NCBI GenBank assembly: GCA_031253995.1
Contig: JAIRVG010000068.1
Coordinates: 1 to 44,625 of the forward strand
DNA from: Paucimonas sp.
Lineage (GTDB): Bacteria; Pseudomonadota; Gammaproteobacteria; Pseudomonadales; Pseudomonadaceae
DNA: 44,625 nucleotides
Reading direction: 5' to 3'
The notes below the pieces were generated by a model. It had not been told where the DNA came from, searched no databases, and worked only from the letters and a program-made list of their open reading frames with translations. This document shows, piece after piece, positions 32,277 to 43,200 of this stretch (the first letter of the stretch is position 1; each line of letters starts with the position of its first letter). The translations under genes were made by a program, and so were the position numbers.

Positions 32277-33830
32277 ATGACCTTCAAGCACATCGACCTG
32301 CGCAAGATCATCCTGCTGTTCGCCCTGGTCACCGCCGGGGTCACCCTGGCCAACAGCTTCTACGCGGCGCGCAAGGTGCAACACCAGGTGCTGGTGGACA
32401 ACGCCCTGGAAACCAACCGCGCCTATGCCGCCAAGGTGGCATCGAGCATCGAGGCCTTCCTGCTCTCGTCGCAGCAGCAACTGGCCTACAGCGTCGGCCA
32501 GATGAGCCGCGACTTCGACAACCCGCGCCTGCTGCACGCCGAGGCACGGCGCATCCAGGAACAGGACCAGGGCTTCAACGCCATCACCATCGTCGACGCC
32601 AGCGGTCATGTACTTGCGGCCTGGCCGCCGTCCTTGCTGCACGACGGCCAGGCGCTGACCTCCAGCGGCGCCGAGCACGCGCTCAACAGCCGGGTGCCGC
32701 TGATCAGCGACGCCTACACCTCCAGCACCGGCAACCTGGTGGTGTTCGTCTCCCATCCGGTGTTCGACGCCGAGCAGCGCTACCTCGGGTTCGTCGGCGG
32801 CGCCGTGTACCTGCGCGAGAAGGGCATCCTGCACACCCTGATCAGCAACCATTTCTACCGCGACGGCACCCTCAGCTACGTGGTCGACAACAACCGGCGC
32901 CTGCTTTATCACCCGCAGTTCGACCGGGTCGGCAGCGTGATCGGGGCCAACCTGGCGGTGGACGCGCTGCTGGCCGGGGAGAGCGGTGCCATGCCGGTGA
33001 CCAACTCCCAGGGGGTGGACATGCTCGCCGGCTACGCCAGCATTCCCCTGACCCATTGGGGCGTGGTCTCGCAGAAGCCGTACCGCGACACCGTGGCGCC
33101 GCTGGACGGCCTGATGTGGAAGATGCTCTGGGGCACCGCGCCCGTGGGGCTGCTCGGGCTGGCCGGAATCTGGTGGATGACGCTGCTGATCACCCGGCCG
33201 CTGCGCCAGCTGGCCGACAATGCCAACGCGATGAACCCCACCAGCTCGCCGGAACGCATCCGCGGCGTGCGTGCCTGGTACTTCGAGGCCGACCACATCA
33301 AGCGCGCGCTGCTGCGCGGGATCAATGCCATGCAGGAGCGCATGGGCCGCCTCAACCTGCAGGCGCAGACCGATCCGCTGACTGGGCTGTTCAATCGCCG
33401 GGCGCTGGGGGAGGCGCTGGAAGTGATCGAGGGCAGGGCCCAGGGGTTCGTCGCGATCGCCCTGGATATCGATCATTTCAAGTCGATCAACGACAGGCAT
33501 GGCCATGATGTGGGGGACGAAGTGCTGGCGCGGCTGGCGGGAGTGTTGCGCGAGTGTTCGCGCGAAGGCGACCTGGCGTTTCGGCTGGGTGGCGAAGAGT
33601 TTCTCCTGCTGTTGCCGGACACCAGTCTGGCCGCCGCCGGCGAGATCGCCGAGCGTTTGCGCCTGCAGGTCGAAGCGACGCGGGTCGAGCCGGTGGGGCA
33701 TGTCACGGTATCGCTGGGGGTGGCCCATGGGCCCGGTGGTGGTGATCCGGCGCAGGTGCTGAAGCGGGCCGATGAGTTGATGTATGCGGCGAAGCAGGGT
33801 GGGCGCAATCGGGTGGTGGTGCAGAAATAG
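32277..33830 (+). CDS. Membrane diguanylate cyclase with periplasmic dCACHE sensor
   Basis: Predicted 517-aa inner-membrane enzyme. TM1 (about 11-30), a periplasmic double-CACHE domain (about 45-275), TM2 (about 283-305), a short HAMP-like linker and a GGDEF domain (about 350-515). The active site is G438-G-E-E-F442 and the inhibitory site R429-x-x-D432 is present, so it should make c-di-GMP from two GTP and be product-inhibited. dCACHE domains usually bind small periplasmic ligands such as amino acids or organic acids. The start at 32277 begins just before TM1. Activity is predicted, not degenerate as in the TackOD1 protein. Confidence 0.9.
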   Translation: MTFKHIDLRKIILLFALVTAGVTLANSFYAARKVQHQVLVDNALETNRAYAAKVASSIEAFLLSSQQQLAYSVGQMSRDFDNPRLLHAEARRIQEQDQGFNAITIVDASGHVLAAWPPSLLHDGQALTSSGAEHALNSRVPLISDAYTSSTGNLVVFVSHPVFDAEQRYLGFVGGAVYLREKGILHTLISNHFYRDGTLSYVVDNNRRLLYHPQFDRVGSVIGANLAVDALLAGESGAMPVTNSQGVDMLAGYASIPLTHWGVVSQKPYRDTVAPLDGLMWKMLWGTAPVGLLGLAGIWWMTLLITRPLRQLADNANAMNPTSSPERIRGVRAWYFEADHIKRALLRGINAMQERMGRLNLQAQTDPLTGLFNRRALGEALEVIEGRAQGFVAIALDIDHFKSINDRHGHDVGDEVLARLAGVLRECSREGDLAFRLGGEEFLLLLPDTSLAAAGEIAERLRLQVEATRVEPVGHVTVSLGVAHGPGGGDPAQVLKRADELMYAAKQGGRNRVVVQK

Positions 33831-33852
33831 ACAATGCAGCCCGAATGCACGA

Positions 33853-33940
33853 CGCGGACCTGTGGGAGCGGGTTTACCCGCGATTGCGGTAGTGAATTCA
33901 CCATCGCAATCGCGGGTGAACCCGCTCCCACAGGTCCGCG
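33853..33940. repeat. REPIN of the GTGGGAGCGGGTTTACCCGC class, likely bidirectional terminator
   Basis: Arms of about 36 bases are inverted almost perfectly (CGCGGACCTGTGGGAGCGGG and complement) around a short loop. It sits between the convergent stops of the cyclase gene (33830) and the isochorismatase-like gene (33965), so the RNA hairpin could end both transcripts. The REP word differs from that of the 115-263 family. Confidence 0.85.
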
Positions 33941-33964
33941 CTGTGCGGCAGGATTCTCACAAGC

Positions 33965-34504
33965 TCAGTGGAACACCACCTCATCCGCCACCCGCACATG
34001 AATCCGCGGCCCGAAGCTGGTCATGTTGGCAAAGATCTCATTGTGATGCGCACTGATCTGCGCCGCCGTCAGCACCCCGTTGTCCAGGGTGGAATGGGCA
34101 TCGGCCAGCAACTCCACGGTATAGCCCAGGCTCAGCGCGCGGCGCACGCTGGTGTCGACGCAGAACTCGCTTTGCAGGCCGCAGACCAGCAGGCGGTCGA
34201 TGCCGCGGGCCTGGAGCAGGGCGTGCAACGGGGTGTCGTTGAACGCGTCCGGGGTGGTCTTGCGCACCCGTTCGTCCTCCGGCTCGGCCAGCAGGCCGCT
34301 CGCCAGTTGCCAGCCAGGGCTGCCGAAACGGAACAGTGGGTCATTGTCCTGCTCATGCTGTACGAACAGCACCGGCACCCCGGCGGCGCGGGCCCGGACG
34401 ATGCTGGCGTTGATGGTCGCCAGGACCCGGTCGATGTCGTGGGCGGCGAATGCTCCGGCGCAGAGCGAATCCTGTACATCGATGACCAGCAGGGCGGTTG
34501 CCAT
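33965..34504 (-). CDS. Isochorismatase-family cysteine hydrolase
   Basis: Predicted 179-aa cytoplasmic hydrolase. The catalytic triad is D9 (LLVIDVQDS), K82 (RVRKTTPDAF) and C115 (LLVCGLQSEFCVDT). Relatives include nicotinamidase, N-carbamoylsarcosine amidase and isochorismatase; this short single-domain form is of the YcaC/PncA-like group with unknown substrate. The start at 34504 begins the fold directly (MATALLVID); a much longer in-frame extension upstream would overlap the toxin gene and was rejected. Confidence 0.87.
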   Translation of the reverse strand: MATALLVIDVQDSLCAGAFAAHDIDRVLATINASIVRARAAGVPVLFVQHEQDNDPLFRFGSPGWQLASGLLAEPEDERVRKTTPDAFNDTPLHALLQARGIDRLLVCGLQSEFCVDTSVRRALSLGYTVELLADAHSTLDNGVLTAAQISAHHNEIFANMTSFGPRIHVRVADEVVFH

Positions 34505-34688
34505 GAGCTTTCCTCGGATGGGGTACGAAGCGCAGCAGGGTAGCGCGCTCGCCGGCCGCTTTGAAGCCCGTTGCCGCACCGCATGAACCGGGGTACCTGA
34601 TATTTCTGTCAGTAGCGCGATTGCACGCAGCTGGTTAGCTTCATCGAACCGGCAGCCGCGAGCGCCGCCTTCGATGGAGATTCCGCGC

Positions 34689-37600
34689 ATGGCCCGACGC
34701 AAGCATCCCCTCGCACGCATCGCCACCCAGCCTGGCCTGTCCGAGCAACTGCTGGAGGCCGGCCTGGGCTCGGCATTCGAAATCGCTCGCGGCGGCGTCG
34801 AAGCCTTGCTCACGCGAGTACCGGGACTCGATGGCGAGGCTGCGCGCAGCCTGCACCAGCGGGCTACCGCGTTGGCGGTACTGGCGGCGCGGCACTACCG
34901 TGAACAACGCCTCGTCTCTTCCGGCGCTCCCTCCAGCGCGCCATGGCGCACCGGCCTGCGCGCCCTGGTAGACGGGCCGACCTTCGAAAACCAGTTCAGC
35001 CCCAACTGGGGCGACAACTGCCTGCCGGGCGCGATCGAGGCCACCACCTCGCCGGCGGCCTACCTGACCGCGCTGTTCCAGTGGGCGACCACGGTGATCG
35101 AGCCGCAGGCCAACACCGAGGAAGACACCCCGGTGTTTCTCGCCGCGCGGCGGCCCGACCTGGCCAGCCTGGTCCTCGACAACCAGAGCCTGGAACGGGT
35201 CGAGCCGACCATCGGCATCGTCAACGAAATCCTCGAAAGCGCCGCGCGCAAGCACCTCGACGACCATAACCAGACCACCCTCACGGTGGACGATGCACTG
35301 CTGGAGGCGCGCTACCCCATGCGCCTGCCGTTCGAGCGCTACATGTCGCAGATCAACGCCATCCTGCGGCGCAAGGACTACAGCCTGGGCGACCTGGTTC
35401 GCCAACTGGACCCGGACTTCCCGTATTTCTGCCGCGGCGGCCTGCACTCGTTGCGCTCCGACGAAGCCCTGCAGCTGGACATGGCCATCGGCCCGGAACA
35501 GCGCGCGCTGCTGCTGGAGGCGGCGTACTTCCCCCGTGGGGCACGGCGGACCAGCGCCCGTTCGGTGCAGGTCAGGGTCAATCCGCGCAGTGGCCTGCGC
35601 GAGTCGCTGCATGCCTTGCAGAGCGGTTTCTACCAGCGCCATTACGGGGTGGAGAATGCCGACGCGCTGCTGCCCCTGAGCGCGTTCTGCCTGCGCACCG
35701 GGCTGAACCAGGATGGCGTCGAGTCGCTGCTGTCCATCGAGCGGCATGCCCCGGTCGCCTCGCCCAACGTGCCGGGACTGGCGGCGCCGACACCGGCGCG
35801 CTTCGGCTCGGTGTATATCAATGCCGGCGAGGAGCCGACCCTCGGCATCGTCAGCGACGGCGCCGATCACAAGCTGAGCGACGCGGTCGCCGATCACTTC
35901 GACCGCGTGCAGCGCATGGTCCGCCTGGCGCAGTGGCTCGACCTGCCGTTCGGCGAGGTCGACGCCCTGGTGGATGCGGCCCTGCAGGCCGAGCACGGCG
36001 AAGCGGGGCACGGCCGCGAGATCAGCGAGAACACCCTGCGCGCCCTCGGCCTGTTCCAGCGCCTGCGCCGCGACTACAAGGTCCGCGCCGAGGACTTCGC
36101 TGCCCTGCTGCATGGCGTCGGGCTGTATGCCCGGGGCGATGCGCTGACGCAGTTCGACCGGGTGTTCAACGACCCGGCGTTGTTCAGCGAGCCGTTGGTG
36201 CTGGATGACAGTCCGTTCACTATCGTCCCCGCCAATGATGCCGAGTACCACAAGATCCATCATCTGTGCGGCGCGCTGGGGCTCAGTTTCGAAACCTATC
36301 TGTACCTGGCGCGGTATATCGCCCAGGCAGGTGCGCCGCAGCCGGGGGGCGCGGACACGGGAGAAAGGTTGTACTGGTCGCCCGCGGTGGTCTCGGCGTT
36401 CTACCGCCTGGCCCGTTTGCCTGCCTGGCTGGGCCTGAGCAGCGTCGAAGTGCTGGCGCTGCTGCAATTGATGGGCGAGCGTGGTCATCAATACGTCGCG
36501 CGATTGGTGACGACCACCCTGACGCCCTACCAGCACACCGAACTGGCCGATACCCTCGGTGTGGTCCAGGCCCTGGCCGATACGGTGCAGTGGTTGCGTG
36601 AGAACGATCTTGAAGTCGCCTGGCTGTACCAGCACCTGATGCCCCTGGCGCCGGTGGCGGCAGCCAGTGACCGCGAGCTGGACCTGTTGCGCGAGATCGG
36701 CGGGCGCATGGCGCCCGCGATCCTGACCGAGTCGAGTTTTCGCGATGCCGGCCTGCCGATGATCGCCGGGGTCGACCTGCCCAGGCCTATCGACTGGTTG
36801 AAACAGCTGGATCCCTTCGTTTCGCCACAGGGATTGATTCTCGACCACCAGCAGGATCCGGACAACGAGGCCTACGAACTGGCCTTGCATACCCACCTGG
36901 AGCGCGTCGTCTCTGACCTGGAGTTGCCGGACGGTCCCCATGTGCTGGTGCGTGTCTTCCAACTCGTGATGGAGGCGCGCTCGGCGCAGCGCAGCCTGGT
37001 CTGGGAGTCGCTGGCCAATCTGTTCGGCGGCAGTGCTGAACTGAGTCAGGAACTGCTTGGTTGGGCAGGTGGTACCAGTGTCCAGTTGCTTCAGGAAGTG
37101 TTGCGGTTATTCGATGGCAGCGATCTGTTGCCCATCCCGGTAGGCGACGAGGTGCTGACGTTGCTGGCACGACTGACCCAGCGCATGGGCATCGTCGAAC
37201 AGCTGGGCCTCAGCCCGCTGGCCCTGCGCTACTGGTGGCAGCATCACGCGTGGTTCGAAGACGTTCCTGCCGAAGGCGTGGCCTCCAAGGACATCACCTT
37301 CGCTCACCTGCACGTGCTGGTGCAGTACCGCCACCTGCTGGAATTCACCCGCCAGGCCGAGCAGGGGCTGCTGGACTACCTGAAGCTGGTCAACAGCCTG
37401 CCGCCGGACCTTTCCGATGACGACCTGCGCCTGATCCGCGAGGATGCCGCCGGCAAGATCGCGCAGTTCACCGGCTTCGGCATCCGCGACATCCTGGAAA
37501 CAGCCCTGGAGATTACCGTCAATGGCCTGATCTGCACGGTCCGCCAGCTTGATCATTTGGTGCGCGTACGCCTGGCTTGCCAGACCTTGCAACTGGGCAG

Positions 37601-40244
37601 CAGCGCCGCCATCACCCTGGGTCGCCTGCGCGGCAACAGCTCCCGCGAAGAGTACCGAGCTGCTGCCGAGGGGGCGCTGAGCAGCCTGACGGCGCTGCTC
37701 GACCAGCAGGTGACGGCGGACCGGGGAGAGCTGGGGCAAAGCGAAACCTCATGGATCGTCGTGGACACCCAGCGCCTGGTGGCGCGAACCGACGAGAAGG
37801 CCCGATGCCTGCTGACCATCAAGAATTTCCTCGGCGAGCCGCTGGCAAACATCACCGTGACCTGGGAAACCAGCCTGTCTCGCCTGGGTTCGCCCTCGTC
37901 CGATACCACCGACGCTAACGGCCAGGTCGGGATCGACCTGGAGGCTGGCGAAGACATGGGCACCGCCCAGGTGATCGCGCGCTTCGGCCTCGGCCGGCAG
38001 ATCCTTGCGCCGCTGGTCGTCATCGACTGCGACCTGGTGTCCCTGTCCATTAGCGACCCGCTGCACGAACCGGAAGAGGCCCTGGCCGGCAACCTGCAGG
38101 TGATCGAATACCGCCTTCAGGTCAAGGACCGGCACGAAAACCCCGGACGTGACCAGGTGGTGCAATGGAGCACCGACCTGGGCAACTTCGAACGCCCGCA
38201 AACCCGCACCGATGCCGATGGTTTCGCGACCGCGCGGTTGCGCAGCCTGTCCTCCGGTGTGGCGACGGTGGCGGCAGTATTGCCGGTCAATGGCGAGGAA
38301 CAAGCCTTTGACCCCGTGACCTTCCTTGAGCAGCAATACTTCCAGTACGTACGCTTCAGCGGACCGGTGGCTGCTACCCAACCCGCTACCGCGACCTGCA
38401 GGGTAGTCAACCTGGATGGCAGTCCTCAACGAAACGTCACGGTGCTCTGGTCGGCGGACCTCGGTGGTTTCGTCGAAGAGAATGCCAGGAGCATCACCGA
38501 CAACGACGGCGTCGCCGTCATTACCTACCTCAGCCCGGAGCCCGGCGAGGTCACGCTGACCATCAATGCCAGGTTCGACAACAAGGACCTGCAGCCGTTG
38601 TCTTCCGAGCGAGTCACCGTGCACTTGCTGCCTTCGTTGGTGGACATGGAGCCGGCGGAGCAGTTCTACATCCTGCAGCAGGCTCGGCCCGCCGAGTTCC
38701 AGGTACGCCTGGACCCGCCGGCAGCAGGTTATCCGGTGACCTGGTGGGACGCAGAGGCGCTGCTGGCGACCACCTATACCAGTGCCGATGGCATGGCGCG
38801 CTATCAGCGCCACTTCACCTCGGAGCAACTGGGTGAGCGGAGTGTGACCGTGCGTTCGCTGCGAGAGGACGAGGCGTTCGATTTCAAGGTACAGGTAGTG
38901 TTGCCGCATACCCATCTGATTGCCCAGGTGGGGCCGAACAACCCCGGTATCGTCCTGGAGGATGCAGCACGGGTGATCTTCGCGGTCGATCCGGGCATGT
39001 CTTCCGAGCTGCTGATCTTTGCCAGGCGCGATGGCGATTTGGGCGATGATGAGGCGCGCCTGACCATCACGCTGGACGACTTTGCGGACCCGGATGCCCT
39101 GGGTGTGGTGTTCGACCCACCGCTCGGCGAAATACTCAACTGCGATGCCGAGGGCAAGGTCACCCTCAAGATCGACTGTACCAACGCGGCATTCCTGCCC
39201 AATAGCGATCCGTCCAACAACCATATGCGGCTGCGGGTGACCTCCAACCTGGGGACCACGCTGCTCATCTGGGTCGGGCTGCGTTATCTGCTGGACCTGG
39301 AGAAGAGCGAGCTGCATTTCTTCCGTGGCCCCACTTCTGCAGCGCTGTCCGGTCGGCTACGCCGGCGTAATGGCAACGTGGCGCCGAGCCTGCGCGATGG
39401 GCATCGAACGCTGCGGCTAGCGCTCGAAGGGGCACAAGAGCCGATGGATGTGGAACTGTTCGCCGATGCCGGGGACGTACTTTGGCTGCATGCGCCGTCG
39501 TTCGCCGGTCAGTCGGGCCAGATCGGATCGAGTTGTACTTTCGAGGCGCTGGGCGATCTGAAGAAACGCGTATGTTTTGCAGGGTCGGCGGTTTTCGAGG
39601 CGCAGCGAATCATCAGTAACGCCACGCTGAGCATTGCACCGGTGGCCGATCCGAGCCTGGTGGTCGATGGCACTGCTTTCTACGCCGACCATGGCGATAG
39701 TTATCGGTTCGAGTTCACGCTGAGCGACCCGGACGGGCCCATCGTTGGAGTGCCATTGTTGGCCGTGAACACGCTGGTCAATGGCGTGGAGTACCAGGGC
39801 GGGGGGCCGACCGATGACGATGGGCAGACCTGGCTGGATGTTGATGCCCGCAGGGCGGTACTAGGGGTTACGCATAGCCTTCCTGTCGATCTCGGCCCGC
39901 TTTCCAGAACGCTGGACCTGCAGGTTTGTGTGCTGATTGCCCTCGAGGTGGATCTGCGTCTTGTCGGAGGCATTATTGAGGTGACCGTGGCCGGTACCCG
40001 CCTCGAGGGACGCCTCTTCGCCGAGGACACTTGCTCGTTCTCGATCACAGTCGGTACGACGTCATGGAACAGGCTGGTGTCTCTCAAGGGCGAGGGCTTC
40101 ACGTTTAGCGCAAAAGTTGACGGTAATTCGGCGTCTATCGTCCAGATCCGTATACCGACCCCGAATAAGCCGCGTTATTACCTGGTCGGGCAAACAAGTT
40201 TCCCCGTCGAGGGCCAAGACCTTGCCCCTGGAGAAGCATCATGA
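34689..40244 (+). CDS. tcaA: Tc toxin A subunit, N-terminal part (TcaA-like) with Ig-like domain insert
   Basis: Predicted 1851-aa protein. The N-terminal half (about 1-1010) is helical and matches TcaA/SpvA-type regions of Tc toxins, including FENQFSPNWGDNCLPGAIEA and FERYMSQINAILRRKDYSLG. From about 1020 to 1315 three Ig-like repeats of the Big-1 type follow, each with a TWET/QWST/LWSADLG strand and a DADG or DNDG turn. More beta-rich modules continue to the C-terminus. Known TcaA proteins are about 1100 aa, so this one is unusually long. TcA pentamers bind the host cell and inject the TcC enzyme. The ATG at 34689 is preferred because GGAG lies nine bases upstream. It overlaps the next gene as ATGA. 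Confidence 0.85.
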   Translation: MARRKHPLARIATQPGLSEQLLEAGLGSAFEIARGGVEALLTRVPGLDGEAARSLHQRATALAVLAARHYREQRLVSSGAPSSAPWRTGLRALVDGPTFENQFSPNWGDNCLPGAIEATTSPAAYLTALFQWATTVIEPQANTEEDTPVFLAARRPDLASLVLDNQSLERVEPTIGIVNEILESAARKHLDDHNQTTLTVDDALLEARYPMRLPFERYMSQINAILRRKDYSLGDLVRQLDPDFPYFCRGGLHSLRSDEALQLDMAIGPEQRALLLEAAYFPRGARRTSARSVQVRVNPRSGLRESLHALQSGFYQRHYGVENADALLPLSAFCLRTGLNQDGVESLLSIERHAPVASPNVPGLAAPTPARFGSVYINAGEEPTLGIVSDGADHKLSDAVADHFDRVQRMVRLAQWLDLPFGEVDALVDAALQAEHGEAGHGREISENTLRALGLFQRLRRDYKVRAEDFAALLHGVGLYARGDALTQFDRVFNDPALFSEPLVLDDSPFTIVPANDAEYHKIHHLCGALGLSFETYLYLARYIAQAGAPQPGGADTGERLYWSPAVVSAFYRLARLPAWLGLSSVEVLALLQLMGERGHQYVARLVTTTLTPYQHTELADTLGVVQALADTVQWLRENDLEVAWLYQHLMPLAPVAAASDRELDLLREIGGRMAPAILTESSFRDAGLPMIAGVDLPRPIDWLKQLDPFVSPQGLILDHQQDPDNEAYELALHTHLERVVSDLELPDGPHVLVRVFQLVMEARSAQRSLVWESLANLFGGSAELSQELLGWAGGTSVQLLQEVLRLFDGSDLLPIPVGDEVLTLLARLTQRMGIVEQLGLSPLALRYWWQHHAWFEDVPAEGVASKDITFAHLHVLVQYRHLLEFTRQAEQGLLDYLKLVNSLPPDLSDDDLRLIREDAAGKIAQFTGFGIRDILETALEITVNGLICTVRQLDHLVRVRLACQTLQLGSSAAITLGRLRGNSSREEYRAAAEGALSSLTALLDQQVTADRGELGQSETSWIVVDTQRLVARTDEKARCLLTIKNFLGEPLANITVTWETSLSRLGSPSSDTTDANGQVGIDLEAGEDMGTAQVIARFGLGRQILAPLVVIDCDLVSLSISDPLHEPEEALAGNLQVIEYRLQVKDRHENPGRDQVVQWSTDLGNFERPQTRTDADGFATARLRSLSSGVATVAAVLPVNGEEQAFDPVTFLEQQYFQYVRFSGPVAATQPATATCRVVNLDGSPQRNVTVLWSADLGGFVEENARSITDNDGVAVITYLSPEPGEVTLTINARFDNKDLQPLSSERVTVHLLPSLVDMEPAEQFYILQQARPAEFQVRLDPPAAGYPVTWWDAEALLATTYTSADGMARYQRHFTSEQLGERSVTVRSLREDEAFDFKVQVVLPHTHLIAQVGPNNPGIVLEDAARVIFAVDPGMSSELLIFARRDGDLGDDEARLTITLDDFADPDALGVVFDPPLGEILNCDAEGKVTLKIDCTNAAFLPNSDPSNNHMRLRVTSNLGTTLLIWVGLRYLLDLEKSELHFFRGPTSAALSGRLRRRNGNVAPSLRDGHRTLRLALEGAQEPMDVELFADAGDVLWLHAPSFAGQSGQIGSSCTFEALGDLKKRVCFAGSAVFEAQRIISNATLSIAPVADPSLVVDGTAFYADHGDSYRFEFTLSDPDGPIVGVPLLAVNTLVNGVEYQGGGPTDDDGQTWLDVDARRAVLGVTHSLPVDLGPLSRTLDLQVCVLIALEVDLRLVGGIIEVTVAGTRLEGRLFAEDTCSFSITVGTTSWNRLVSLKGEGFTFSAKVDGNSASIVQIRIPTPNKPRYYLVGQTSFPVEGQDLAPGEAS

Positions 40245-43200
40245 ACCCACTCTTCGCCACCCTCGCCGAAGACCACCGCGACGCCCTGGTCGCCTACTAC
40301 CTGGGCCGCATCGTCCCTGATCACCCGATCCCCGCCGGCCAGGGCCTGGTCACCGAGCAGGACCTCTACGAATTCCTGCTGATCGACAACCAAGTCAGCG
40401 GCCAGGTCGACACCAGCCGCATCGCCATGGGCATGGCCAGCGTGCAGCAGTACCTGCACGCCATCTTCAACGGCATGGAGCCCGGCTACCTGGGCATGGC
40501 CGACAGCCGCGAGCAGGAGCAATGGCGCGCGGCGAAAAGCGAGTACGCCATCTGGGGCGCCAACCAGATGCTCCAGGACTACCCCGAGAACTACGTCGAG
40601 CCGGGCCTGCGCCTGAAGCAGACCCAGGCCTTCCGCGAGTTCGTCAACGACACAGACCAGAGCCGCATCTCCGACGACTCTGTGCAGCGCGCGTTGCAGC
40701 ACTACCTCGACAAGTTCGAGCGGATCAGCAACCTGCGGGTGGTCAGCGGCTATATCGACGGCCTGGACTTCCGCAATGCCGACTACTACCTGATCGGCCG
40801 GCAGAACGTCGAGCCCCAGGCCTGGTTCTGGCGCAAGGCTGCGGTGCGTTTCGGCCAGCCCGACGAGACACGGGCCGAGGGCGACGACTACCTCAGCCCC
40901 ACCGCCTGGAGCGAGTGGATGCCGGTGGAGATTCCCAAGGGGCACGAGGTCTTGCAGCTGCGTCCGCTGTTGATCGACGGGCGTCTCTACGTGGTCTGGG
41001 TCGAGTGGCGTATCAGGCAGAAACCGCTGCCGGCGGCCCGTGCCGAGGTGCCTGGCCTTTACGAAGAGGTGGCCCACTACACGGTGAACCTGTCGTATCG
41101 CTCGCTGGAGGGCGTCTGGTCGGTGCCGATGAGCTACGACCTGTCGCTGGAAAACCTGCCGATAAATGGCCAGGAACGCTTCGTGGCCTTCGTCAACGAT
41201 GCCGACCCTGGCGACAGGAAAATCATCATCGGGTTCTCCAGGGCCGGGGATACGGTGGTAGAAGCCCTGCTGCTGGATACCCGTTTCAACCTGCTGGCCC
41301 GCAGGCAGGTGCCAGAACAAGGCGAGGACGAGGACCTGGTCGATCGCCTGCTGCGAAGCGTCTGGTACTTCCGGGCGTCCCCGAAGTCACTGCAACACCC
41401 ACTGGCGGGCGACGTGCCTCGGGTCGTGAAGGTACGCAATGATCCAGGGGGCGTGCATGCTGTCCCCGGTCCACATAACCATACGCTGAGCATGGCGTGT
41501 GAACTGGGACTGGGTGAAGCAGGGGGGGCGTTGTATCTCAAAGGGCATTCGTCGTTGCGCAATGGGTACTACGAACCCAACTCGTCCGATTTCGAGATGC
41601 GCGGCTATATCGACCCCTCCAAAGACGCGACCTGGACCAAGGAAAGGCATGTGCAGATCAACGGGAACTGCAATACAGAGCTCGTGATCCAGACCGTCGG
41701 CACCGAGCCGTTCGTGGTTGCCCTTGGCTGGCCTGAATGGAAGTCCTTCAATCACTATGAAATCACCACCCCGTTGTCGGTCCCCACGTCTCCGGTCCTG
41801 GTGGACCACGCCGGCGGCCAGTACCTGGACCTGGAAAACCTCGACCTCAAAGGCTTGCGCTACGTCCGCCTGAACACCCTGTTCGCCAAGGAGCTGGTGG
41901 TCCGGGCGACGATCTCGGTGGACGCCCTGATCAGCTGGGACACCCAGCACATCGAGGAAGCGCCGTTGCCGGGCAGCACGGAAAAGCCGCTGATGGACTT
42001 CCACGGCGCCAACGGCCGCTACTTCTGGGAGCTGTTCTTCCATATCCCTCACGCCGTTGCCTGGCGCCTGCACCACGAATTCGACTTCCTGGCTGCGGAG
42101 CGCTGGCTGCACCGCATCTTCAATCCCCAGGCACGGATCAAGCCGACTTCGCCGCCGAGCCCGTTCTACTGGTCGGTGCGACCGCTGCAGGAGCCCAGCA
42201 TGGGCGACTACGAGATCGACGGGATCGCCGACCCGGACGCCATTTGCTATTCCCGCCCGGAGCACTACTGCAAGGCGATCTTCATGTTCTACGTGCGCAA
42301 CCTGCTGGCCTACGGCGACCTGCTCTATCGCCGCCTGACCCGCGACGCCCTGAACGAGGCCAAGCTGATCTACGTGCGCGCCCTGAGCCTGCTCGGGCCG
42401 AAACCGGACAACCGCATGATCGGGCGCTGGCAGCCGGTCAGCCTGGAAGAGGCGGCCACCCCGGACAGCGCGCTGTTCGCCGAGGTCGAGGCGCAACTGC
42501 CGGCGGGCCTGCCACTGCACCTGGCCAGCAGCGCCACGCCCTGGCTGGAACTGCTGGACTCGCCGCGCTTCCGCCTGCCGGTCAACACCGAGCTGCTCGA
42601 CCTGTGGGACACCCTGCACAGCCGCATCGGCTACCTGCGTGACAACCTCACCATCGACGGCAAGCCACTGCTGTTGCCGCTGTACGCGCCCCTGGCCGAT
42701 CCCAGGGACCTGCTGCGGGCGCAGAACAGCGGCAGCGGTCTTGTGCAGCGCAGTGTCGGCAGCCTGGCGCCGATCCCGCCGTTCCGCTTCCGGGCGCTGC
42801 TGCCGCGCCTGCAGGGTGCGGTGGAAACCCTCAGCCGCTTCGGCGAGCAGGTGCGCCAGTACCGCGAGCTGAAGGACCGCGCCCTGCAGGAAGAATTGCA
42901 GCAGGCCCATGTGCTGGAGCTGTCGCAGTTCGCCATCCAGTTGCAGGAGGTCGCTCGCGAGCAGGCCGACGCCAGCCTGCTGGCGCTGCAAGGCACGCGG
43001 CGGGTGGTGGCGCAGCGGCACGCGCATTATGAGTTCCTGGCCAACGAAAACATCTCCACGGCCGAGCGCCAGTCCATGGACCTGTACCTGTCGTCGGCGG
43101 TGACCAGCACTGCTGCGCAGGGCACCGAGGCTGCGGCGGGGGCGCTGCAACTGGGCTCGCTCATCGTCACCGCCTTCGGTGGCGGCGCGATTCGCCTGGG

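Noticed and set aside
33853..33940. Hairpin considered as a small RNA gene
   Set aside because: The perfect REP arms and position between convergent stops are better explained as a REPIN serving as terminator; no promoter is visible.
34505..34813. Long N-terminal extension of the isochorismatase-like frame
   Set aside because: It runs antisense into the toxin gene start and has no hydrolase features; the ATG at 34504 starts the canonical fold.
34641..36962. 773-codon minus-strand frame opposite the toxin gene
   Set aside because: Low-complexity composition rich in Q, R, H and G; the plus strand carries recognisable Tc toxin sequence over the same span.
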